Of a DNA stretch of 64,000 nucleotides, positions 1 through 8,744 are shown one piece after another. A program made the translations under genes and the position numbers. Location: contig NC_087066.1 in assembly GCF_963678635.1 (NCBI RefSeq), positions 43,318,073-43,382,072 on the forward strand. The letters are read 5' to 3'. Within the stretch, counting starts at the first letter, position 1; each line of letters opens with the position of its first letter. The DNA comes from Symsagittifera roscoffensis. Its lineage: Eukaryota; Xenacoelomorpha; Acoela; Convolutidae. A model generated the notes under the pieces. The model was given only the letters and a program-made list of their open reading frames with translations, did not search any database and had not been told where the DNA came from.

Positions 1-3000
1 GACCTTATAAAAAGAACTGGTAGATCAAAAAACTACGTAGTTAATACTTATTTTAACGAGCCGATAAAACCGATACAGGTGAAAGGGAAACGTATCCCAA
101 TCCATCTTCTCCCCAAAGTCAAACTATGCATCGACCAATTATTAAGTGACGGACACATTGAAAAACTATCTAGATGCTCTGAAGATTGTTTTATTTCCCC
201 TATCGTGATTACAGCAAAAAGGGATGGATCAATAAAACTAGCGTTGAACTCAAAACTACTAAACAAACAAATATTTCGCAATAGATATCAAATGCCGAAT
301 CTATTCGAACTAATTGACAACGTTGCAGTCACTATTAGCGGCCACGATCAAAGAAACATCTGGTTTTCGTCGATAGATCTAAAATACGCCTACAGCCAAA
401 TTCCGCTTTCGAAAAAGGCAAGTAATCAGTGTAATTTTAACATTGTGGGGGGAGAAGTAACGGGTTCATACCGTTTTAAAACCGGATTCTATGGACTAGG
501 CGATATGCCCAATGAATTTCAACGTATAATGGACCGTTTGACGGAAAAACTACCAAATACTCATTGTTATCTTGACGACATCCTAATCGCCACCGTAGGT
601 AGCGAGGAAGAACATAAAAAGCTAGTCATTAATGTGTTAAAAACGCTAGATGACGAGGGACTAGCCATAAAATGGGAAAAATGCACGTTTTTAACTCATA
701 ACATAGAATGGTTGGAATTTAGAATCGACGCAAAAGGGACGACACCATTAATACATAAATCTGACGCAATCAGAAACCTAAAGGAACCAAACTGTATTAA
801 AGACATCAGATCCTTAATGGGATCGATTAACCAATTTAATAAGTTCATACCAAACCTAGCGTCCCTATCAACACCCTTCAGAGAACTTATGCAAAAGAAT
901 AAACCATTTAAGTGGTCCACAGTACATACGGAAGCGTTTGAAAAAATCAAGAACGAAATTTGTAATACGGTGATGAACCACCATTTCGATGTAAAACTGA
1001 ACACTCGGGTGAAATGCGACGCCTCACATTTAGGATTGGGCGCGTCAATCGAACAAGACCATTGGGGAAATTGGAAGACCGTAGCGTTCGCTAGCAGATT
1101 TTTGAATATCGCCGAATTAAAATACAGCACTAACGAACTCGAATTACTGGGATTAGTCTGGGCACTAGATCATTTCAAAAATTATCTACTGGGTAAACAA
1201 TTCTCAATTTTAACAGATCACAAAGCCTTAATAGGAGCACTGAAAGACGATAAATACACTAAAACGGCCCAATCACGCCTCACCCGTTGGGCGGATAAAC
1301 TATTACCGTTCGACTTTACCGTAGAACATTTACCCGGTAAAGATATGGGATTTGTCGATTATATATCCCGACACCCATCGGGTGAACCCGTACCAGTTTC
1401 TCTGGATGACGAGAAGTTCGTTATCGCTTCAGTAAACCAGATTAGTACACTCCTAGGCTTTGATCACCTTATGCCAAAAAATTCGTGGGCGCAAATAAGA
1501 AATAAATTTTCTCAACATTTCTTAGCACATGACGTCACTTCTTGCAATGCGATTAGCCAGTCAACAGATCATATGACCAGTCAAGAAATAGAACGTGAGA
1601 AACGAATTGCTAATGCCGCTGAAACTTTCCAAGCGATATCTAACCATTCCAACATTTCAGTGTGTCAAAATTCTCACTCGCGTACAGAACTGTGTGACTC
1701 ATCTTGCAAAACTAACGACTTTTTTACGAATTTTAAAATCCTGAAAGAAATGGCAGAACAAATTGAATTTAACCAACAAAAAGAACTTACTACTAAAGAA
1801 AACACGGACGTTTTAACACCAAATACTAGTAACCCGTCGGACAAACCCGAGAATAGATCACCTAGCAAAAAGAAAACAGTTAACTTATTCCCTTTCTCTT
1901 GGCCGGAAATATTTGACTCTAAATTTATGTCCCTCTTATCGAAACAAGATCTAATTCTGAAAAAGATAATCAAGGCAATCGAGGAAGACCGAAAACAGGA
2001 TATCCTACAACTGGGAAACTATTATAAGTCATATTTGAATAACTTACATGTCAGTGGAGGATGCCTCTATTTGGACAACCGTTTAGTAATCCCAGCATGC
2101 CTAAGATCGACTATGCTGAACAGACTACACGAAGCCCACCCCGGCCAGTTCGCAATGAAAAGCCTGGCAACGCAATACATCTGGTGGCCGAAAATTTACC
2201 GTGAAATCCAAGTCCACGGCGAAAATTGTATAGAGTGCGTGAAAGCAGGTAAAAATTTGAAACCTCTTATAAAACACAATACCCTAGGGGAACTCCCAAT
2301 GGTCGAAGAACCAAACCAAGAAATGGAATTAGATTTCGCTGGTCCGTTACCTTTAGTATGGGGAACAAAAAAATACATATTGGTGTGTGTAGACAGATTT
2401 TCAAAATTCCCATCAGCTCAAATAACATCCAGTACATCGGCAAAATCTATTATAAACTTCCTTAGTAAATACATTGCTTTACACGGGATACCTAGAACAA
2501 TTAGAACAGATCAAGGATCTGGTTTCATCTCCAAGGAAGTTAGAGAATTCTGCCACGATCACAACATAAAGGTGATATTTAGCCCAGTGGGTGATCATAG
2601 AGCTACGGGATTAGTGGAACGCCTAATCAGGACCATTAAGGAACGACTCCTGGTTATGGCACAAGAACGTCCAAAACCTTCACTAGAATCTGCACTCCTG
2701 AAAATAATAAAATGCTTAAGAACAGTAACTCAACAGTCGCTTAACTGCTCTCCGTTCGAAGCACATTTCGGTAGATCCCCAAACACTATCTGGCATAATT
2801 TGGTCAAATCACCCTCTTCGAATAACCTTGATTGGAACAAAACTTTGTTATGTATAGATAAAGGCAAAAAACTAATGAGCCGAGAGCGAAGACATGACTG
2901 GGATGCCCCTGACGACATAGAAGATGGAGATGTCGATGAAAACTCATCATCCTCGGAGGATATCTCAAATGCCGTGAGATATGTACCAACAAGTGCTGGA

Positions 3001-4590
3001 TCCCCAGTAAAAGTCCTCTCCCGGTCAGAAAAAAGAGATGCCTTGGGCATAAAGGACTCAATTCTGAACAACCCGTCGGGTAAGACCATTGTTTATCGAA
3101 AAATCCAAGATAGAATGAAAAATGAACCATACTATAGAGTACTTAAGGACGAAATCGTAAGGGAATCAGATCACACTGTGACTCTAAAAAATGGTAAAAT
3201 AATACGTAAATCTGATTTAGTCATTAAAAGACAGTGCACCCAGAAGAAACCAAGTCCGAGAAAACGAGACCAATTAGTTAGATTTTATGCGACTAAAGGA
3301 TTGAGGAAAACTGCTAAACCTCCAAGAAATATCGGATTTAAAAGCTCAAAAACTACCCAAAAGAAACGAAATCTTCAGTGGAAATTTGAAGAGCTTGACA
3401 TTGCGAGGCGAAACGCGGCCATGAACAGTTCTAGGGAAACTCTTCTTAGAGAAGAAGAAGAACAGAGAAAGAGACTGAGAACACCGATTGGCCTCGAGAG
3501 CGACCAAGAACCAAGCCCGTCGGGCAAACCCGAACTTCTTAAAAGTTACCTAAATGAACCCGGAGTGACGATCGAACCACATGAAGAGATGTCAGACGAT
3601 AATGCTAGTGACTTAATGACACTAAGAGACCTCAAGGAGAAAACACTACTCGAAACTACGAAACGAGACGAACACCTAATGTCCGACCGAACAGATCCTA
3701 AGCTAGAATCATCAGACCACGCCGACCAGAAGGTCGAGTTAGATGAGATTCCTTTGATCAACTTGGATTCCGGTGACAATGAAAGAGACTCTCAAGCGAC
3801 CCCACAGCTGATTCTCTTAGACACTAGGGAGGAGGGTAATGAAGCGACCCAAGAAATGCCGGTACCTTCAGAGAATCCCGGAGGAAAGTTCCCTAAATAT
3901 ACTGGAGAACAAACCACCATGGCGGAGATGGGACCGAAACAAATACTATCTGACCGCACTACGAAGTCACAGAAATTGTCCGGTACTGCTAAAAGGAAAG
4001 CGTCATCCCCAATGAAATCACCACCCTCGAAAAAACTATCAGAAATTTTTACACGCCAAAACACGAGACCTATGCGAACTAGGCAGCCTCCCAAGATGCT
4101 AGGTGAGAGAGTATTTACCAGTATAGTCGATCTAACTGAGGAAGACCGCGATGTCCCAGAATTCGGTTCACCTAATTTAGTCTCAGTATGTTCAACGTTG
4201 GAAGCAACTACGGTAGAAATGGAAAGCCATCATGTCGACCTAGTAGACCTGACAACATTAACACCACCTTCATCATCACGCCCTACCATAGTTCACTTGC
4301 GGGAAGATATCGACGCGTACTCAAGTGACCCAAAGCCCTCAAAAACAGACGATCAAAAGAGCCCAGACAAGAATGTCAAATTTAGCCCTGATGTTTGTTC
4401 CACGCGATTTAACCCATTGGGCCTATCTAATGAAATTTCAACTCCTACATTTATACCCATCGTATCTGACCCAGACTGGCTGAACACCTCCTCTATCATC
4501 TCGGCGATAGAACTCCTTGGACGGCCAATGACGCTGGAGGAGCTAAGAAGATGGACTATAAATAAAGCAGCAAATCGGGAATCTGATTAG
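1..4590 (+). CDS. Ty3/gypsy retrotransposon Pol polyprotein with long C-terminal tail (5' partial)
   Basis: The frame is open from base 1, so gag/protease and the start codon lie off-window; the first ATG is at 79. Numbering from that ATG, a reverse transcriptase comes first with the catalytic box YLDD near residue 164. RNase H follows (KCDAS near 314, TDHKAL near 380). The integrase has an HHCC zinc finger (H684, H688, C717, C720) and a D752, D811, E847 triad; the last two are 35 residues apart, the classic DD35E spacing. The order RT-RNase H-integrase defines Ty3/gypsy. After the integrase core there is an unusually long tail of about 570 charged, Ser/Lys/Glu-rich residues with no hydrophobic segment, so I see no envelope-like domain. 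There is no internal stop, so the copy is young. It acts in retrotransposition; host function is not implied. Confidence 0.95.
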   Translation, partial: DLIKRTGRSKNYVVNTYFNEPIKPIQVKGKRIPIHLLPKVKLCIDQLLSDGHIEKLSRCSEDCFISPIVITAKRDGSIKLALNSKLLNKQIFRNRYQMPNLFELIDNVAVTISGHDQRNIWFSSIDLKYAYSQIPLSKKASNQCNFNIVGGEVTGSYRFKTGFYGLGDMPNEFQRIMDRLTEKLPNTHCYLDDILIATVGSEEEHKKLVINVLKTLDDEGLAIKWEKCTFLTHNIEWLEFRIDAKGTTPLIHKSDAIRNLKEPNCIKDIRSLMGSINQFNKFIPNLASLSTPFRELMQKNKPFKWSTVHTEAFEKIKNEICNTVMNHHFDVKLNTRVKCDASHLGLGASIEQDHWGNWKTVAFASRFLNIAELKYSTNELELLGLVWALDHFKNYLLGKQFSILTDHKALIGALKDDKYTKTAQSRLTRWADKLLPFDFTVEHLPGKDMGFVDYISRHPSGEPVPVSLDDEKFVIASVNQISTLLGFDHLMPKNSWAQIRNKFSQHFLAHDVTSCNAISQSTDHMTSQEIEREKRIANAAETFQAISNHSNISVCQNSHSRTELCDSSCKTNDFFTNFKILKEMAEQIEFNQQKELTTKENTDVLTPNTSNPSDKPENRSPSKKKTVNLFPFSWPEIFDSKFMSLLSKQDLILKKIIKAIEEDRKQDILQLGNYYKSYLNNLHVSGGCLYLDNRLVIPACLRSTMLNRLHEAHPGQFAMKSLATQYIWWPKIYREIQVHGENCIECVKAGKNLKPLIKHNTLGELPMVEEPNQEMELDFAGPLPLVWGTKKYILVCVDRFSKFPSAQITSSTSAKSIINFLSKYIALHGIPRTIRTDQGSGFISKEVREFCHDHNIKVIFSPVGDHRATGLVERLIRTIKERLLVMAQERPKPSLESALLKIIKCLRTVTQQSLNCSPFEAHFGRSPNTIWHNLVKSPSSNNLDWNKTLLCIDKGKKLMSRERRHDWDAPDDIEDGDVDENSSSSEDISNAVRYVPTSAGSPVKVLSRSEKRDALGIKDSILNNPSGKTIVYRKIQDRMKNEPYYRVLKDEIVRESDHTVTLKNGKIIRKSDLVIKRQCTQKKPSPRKRDQLVRFYATKGLRKTAKPPRNIGFKSSKTTQKKRNLQWKFEELDIARRNAAMNSSRETLLREEEEQRKRLRTPIGLESDQEPSPSGKPELLKSYLNEPGVTIEPHEEMSDDNASDLMTLRDLKEKTLLETTKRDEHLMSDRTDPKLESSDHADQKVELDEIPLINLDSGDNERDSQATPQLILLDTREEGNEATQEMPVPSENPGGKFPKYTGEQTTMAEMGPKQILSDRTTKSQKLSGTAKRKASSPMKSPPSKKLSEIFTRQNTRPMRTRQPPKMLGERVFTSIVDLTEEDRDVPEFGSPNLVSVCSTLEATTVEMESHHVDLVDLTTLTPPSSSRPTIVHLREDIDAYSSDPKPSKTDDQKSPDKNVKFSPDVCSTRFNPLGLSNEISTPTFIPIVSDPDWLNTSSIISAIELLGRPMTLEELRRWTINKAANRESD

Positions 4591-5320
4591 ACGCAGGAGC
4601 TCGAAAACAGATGTCATCAAAAACATTCTTGACCTATCAAAACTCCATCGTAAAACTTCTAGCACCTATATGTTCTGTTTATTGTTTATCGCCTAACATC
4701 CCAGGATCCTAGGGTCATACAAACCTCCAGTGCTGTTATTTTAAGTTATTGTGATGATTGGTAACATTTATACCCTTGTTTTGGCCACAGAATTCTGCCG
4801 AATTCCATTATAGTTCTGTTCACCCATGGGGCGCTACCATCGGATAACAATTAGATTTATTCATTTTGGTTCTACCCAGTATTCCGCTTAGTTTTACGAC
4901 AACTCTCTGCATACCTTATGACTCTATTTACCCTGGTGCTATTTCAGTTTCTTGCTTGCCTATAGTCACCAGTGTATAGTTATTTCTTCCGACGAATACA
5001 TATTATTCGATCTAAGGTGCTTTGTTTTGGAATCTTGTTTTTGTTTGTTGAACTTGCCGTCCGGCCCGTCGGGTCCGATCACCGGTCTTCCCCGTACTGT
5101 ACACCCACCCTTTCGACCTGATAACCGTGTAATTGTACTTAGTTTATGACACGCCTCTTGGGCCCTTTATCAAATCTGTGTTCTTACGAATCTAGATCCA
5201 CTCTCGGGGGTCCTAGACAATGCGCCTACTGATTCATTCATCTTAGTGCTTAATCATTTTTGTTTTGTTCCCTTCTGGTGAGGCGAAAGGGATAGATTAT
5301 AGATAAAATTTCGCGGGGAA
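4591..5320 (+). other. Untranslated tail of the Ty3 element between pol and the 3' LTR
   Basis: About 730 bases with no convincing ORF (longest 65 codons, 4952-5149). It ends in purine-rich sequence, gaggcgaaaggga at 5280-5292 and cgcggggaa at 5312-5320, the second directly against the LTR start, as expected for a polypurine tract priming plus-strand synthesis. It also carries one copy of the CCCGTCGGG word that recurs inside pol. Confidence 0.7.
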
Positions 5321-5615
5321 TGTAAAAGTATTATGGTTTGTTTATTTAACCTCTGATCTTAACTTACCATCGACCTTTAAGTTGTTAATTTATATACCTG
5401 CCAAAAGCGCAACGGCTTTTGGTAGACTCTGAATTGGACACTATCTTTTATGATACGTAACAAATCAATCGCAACCAATTCAATCTTTTAAACCTCTCTT
5501 AACTTAGATAGAGTCCCCGTCTTTTATTTAGTCTTAAATAAAAGCCTACAATTTTAGTAGGAATCTTAATCATCCACAGTCTTAATCTATTCTTAGTTTA
5601 AGTCACTCTTTTACA
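5321..5615 (+). mobile_element. 3' LTR of the Ty3/gypsy element
   Basis: A 295-bp segment starting TGTAAAAG and ending CTTTTACA, a perfect 8-bp inverted terminal repeat of the TG...CA type. It follows a short purine tract. Inside are a TATATA at 5391-5396 and an AATAAA at 5537-5542, in the right order for U3-R-U5. An 8-bp stem, 6-base loop hairpin (5401-5422) sits just after the TATA. The 5' LTR is off-window, so the two LTRs cannot be compared. Confidence 0.82.
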
Positions 5616-6280
5616 ACACGAGTGGTATCCTAATTTTTTAACAATGTTCTCGCGGGTTCGCAGCTGGTAACTTCACGCTGAAATTTTGGTCCTGTTTTTT
5701 TTTAAATTTTGTTTTGTTCCAACCGTAGGGGCGGCTATAATGAAAGAATTCGACATCGACCATGTGTTTCAGCGGTTTATTACGGGAAATAAAACAGGAA
5801 ATTGACGATGTCATATTTGGAACTAATTTTTTGACAGTTTTTATTTACCTTTTCGACTAACCTCCTTAAAGATTTCGCTGTGACATTTCGGGTAATAAAA
5901 ACCTATTTTTGACTGCAACTTTCTAAATAATCAAGGCACATTTTCTTGAAAAATCCAATTCTAACAAGCATTTCAATAAATCCCTAAATTTTCCTTAATA
6001 AATAAAACAAATGCATAAAAGTCGAAATAACAACGAACAAAACCCTTAAGACTCGAGGAATATGGTTATGACATTTATAAACAAGCACGATTTATTTACA
6101 TTTCACAACAACTTGAAGCTTTGAAAGATGAATTTCCGTGTTATAATTGGGCCGACTTTTTCCTAAACTTCAACAAATTGTTACCAGAACCTATCTATCA
6201 TTTAAACAAAATACAAATTGCAGATTGTTTGTGTAGATCACCATTAGATCAAACTGTCTATTTTTTTGGGTGTTTATTAT
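5616..6280. other. Flank between LTR and hairpin-ended repeat; no gene seen
   Basis: AT-rich sequence with no ORF of note. The five bases after the LTR (acacg) would be the right half of the target duplication if the left half, off-window, matches. Confidence 0.5.
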
Positions 6281-6787
6281 TGTTCCGACTTTCGTAACGA
6301 AAGTAACAGAATATTTGTGATCGGGGTGGGTTTTTTTTTTCTTCAGACAAAGTTCGACTTTTTAACTAGCCATTTTTGACGGAGTTTTTAAAATATTATT
6401 CTGAAGCTCAAATTCAAAAATATATTTCACATGCGATCATTTCTCGCAAAGTTATAGGGGTTTAAGGGTTGCCATTTTGGGACAATTAACGCGCGATATA
6501 TTTCGCGCTATTAACGCGTAAGCGAGATTTAATCCGTCTTAGAAATTGTTCCAAATTGTTGGAGGAATTTTATTTGCCTTAATTGAATTGTTAACAAGAG
6601 CGAAATCTATCCTTTTGTACTTTATATGGCGTGTGGGGAGATGATTTTCACAAAAAATCTCAAAATTTAAAAAAAAATTGTTTTAATTTTATTTCATTAC
6701 ATTCAAATTTTTCATTTTATCACTACTTCATAGACCTTAAAAAGCAGTTGGAATATTCGAGGCTTTGCCCTGATACGAGCAGTCTTG
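6281..6787 (-). repeat. Hairpin-ended dispersed repeat, inverted copy (left arm of a palindrome)
   Basis: In reverse orientation this copy runs from the CAGGGC-type hairpin end (about 6760-6787) to the CTTTCG-CGAAAG hairpin end (about 6285-6300). A GCGCGA/TCGCGC hairpin lies in the middle (about 6491-6515). Together with 6905-7451 it forms a 1.17-kb inverted pair. The spacer 6788-6904 begins with a truncated third copy of the CTTTCG end. No coding capacity is seen, so it is probably non-autonomous. Confidence 0.8.
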
Positions 6788-6904
6788 TTCCGACTTTCGA
6801 ACGAAAGTAACGGAATATTTATGCGGGGGGTGTTTTGCGCCAAAGATGCTAATAGTAATCAAAGACAGGCGGCAGAAAGGAGCTTCAAATTTCACAAAAA
6901 CAAA

Positions 6905-7451
6905 TTGTAGCAAGACTGCTTGTATCAGGGTGAAGCCCTGAATGTTCCGACTGCCTTTTAAGGTTTATGGAGCAGTAATAACATTAAAAAATTCAATGAA
7001 ATTAAAAAATTCAATGAAATAAAACAAAAATGAAAAAAAAAGTTCCAAAATTTGAAACTTTTTTAATGAAAATCATCCCCCCACACGCCATATAAAGTAC
7101 AAGAGGATAGATTTCGCTCCTTGTAACAAACCAATTATGGCAAATAAGCTTCTTTAACCAATTTGGAACGATTTCTAAGACGGATTAACTCTCCGCTTAC
7201 GTGTTAATAGCGCGAAATATATCGCGCGTTAATTGTCCCAAATTGGCCAAAATGGCAATCTCTAAACCCCCGTAACTTTATGAAAAATGATGACAGGTGA
7301 AATATCTTTTCAAATTTGAGCTCAGGACAACAATACTTTTCGAAAGTTATAAAAAAAATCTGTCAAAAATGGCTAGTTAAAAAGTCTGAAGAAAAAAAAA
7401 CCCACCCCGAGCACAAATATTCCGTTACTTTCGTATCGAAAGTCGGAACAA
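6905..7451 (+). repeat. Hairpin-ended dispersed repeat, forward copy (right arm)
   Basis: Begins with the AGACTGCTYGTATCAGGG end and its GCCCTG hairpin. It passes the conserved CCACACGCCATATAAAG block and the GCGCGA/TCGCGC palindrome (about 7209-7230). It ends with CTTTCG TAT CGAAAG followed by TCGGAACAA. It matches the copy at 58709-59222 along nearly its whole length, which fixes the family boundaries. The short ORF at 7316-7549 is a by-product of this repeat. Confidence 0.82.
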
Positions 7452-8417
7452 AAATGGACAGTTTTTGGTGCCTCAAGAAGCTTCCTAAAATTAAATTACT
7501 TCTTGATCTAAGTATCCTGTTTTCACTGACTGGTCCTAGTAAAATATGAGACCGATATGGGGATCAAAGGAGCATTGAAAAAATTCCCCTTTGAAATATG
7601 TATGGAAACAATGGCGCTAAATTGCCTGCAGTGGTGAATTTTAGCTACATTCAGACCATAAATTTAGTAGCAGATACAAAAGAATGTCGCATACAGCAGT
7701 TTCTAACAGACAAAGAAAGTCTTATTGATCGAACTACTTATTTTCTATCAAGCTATAAACTCTAAGTTCAAATATCGATATGGTATCACAGTTTCGATTC
7801 TCTTATGAAACCGTACATATTTTCTTTGACTCATTTTTCGTTTCAGGTAGTCAACTCGGATCCGCCTTACAAGCCCTCGTTTGGAAATGGATAGCTTTTG
7901 ATGGTTCTTAATTGATTTTACTTTATTTGCCTAACAGAACTGTGAAATTCGACTCCGCGAAAACATCGTTCTCAGATTACTTTGGATTAAATTACGACAA
8001 CATAATTACATCTGCAGCTGAACTAACTTTTTACGAATATTCATTTGAAAAGTATTTTCCGTTTGAAAAAAAAACGGGCTATCACTAGAAACTTACTGAT
8101 ATTAACCACGCCTCTGCCTTTTGCGCATAATTAAATTATTATTGTTCTGTTCTGACGTATTTTTATTCTATGTTACTTTTAGAAGCCTGGTCAGACGAAT
8201 TAGGCTATAAAATTATATATTCGCTATAATAACCACGTAGTCATTCTTTTGCAGTCTCAATAACATTGTCTAAGGACAGTCTGAAAACAATTACCATTAC
8301 TTCGAAAAGCAAAAAATCAACGGCAGCGTTTGTTCATTTCTAGACCAACATATTTTCGAGAAAAAAAACGACATTCAACATAATTTTTTTTGAATAAAAT
8401 TAATTCTTTTATTCAAA
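7452..8417. other. Upstream region of the exchanger gene
   Basis: About 970 AT-rich bases before the exchanger ATG. No ORF, TATA box or strong promoter motif stands out. An earlier 5' untranslated exon could lie here and would not be visible by eye. Confidence 0.4.
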
Positions 8418-8744
8418 ATGAAAGCTGTGTTTCCGTCTGACTGTTTGAGTTGGATTAAATTGCCGGTGTTAATGTTATTACTGCTGGTCGTCTTTCTGAG
8501 TCAGCCAGCTCCAGTGGTTTCCAGTGGCAATGTGACTGACGCCACTGAGTGTACTACTAGCAGTGGGGGTTGTAACAAAGACAAGGACGGAATTCTGCTC
8601 CCTGTCTGGCGTCCTTTCGGGCCCTCCACTGGTCAGAAGGTACTGAGGGGGGCTGTGTATCTGCTAGCACTGTGTTACATGTTCCTAGGAGTAGCGATAG
8701 TGGCGGATAAGTTCATGGCTGCAATTGAAGTTATAACCTCAAAA
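8418..8744 (+). CDS. Exchanger exon 1
   Basis: Encodes residues 1-109: signal peptide, extracellular N-terminus, first membrane helix (YMFLGVAIVADKFM) and AIEVITSK. It ends phase 0 at AAA before GTAAGT. Confidence 0.93.

Noticed and set aside
1-5615. Endogenous retrovirus with envelope
   Set aside because: No signal peptide, transmembrane or fusion-like segment follows the integrase; the tail is hydrophilic throughout.
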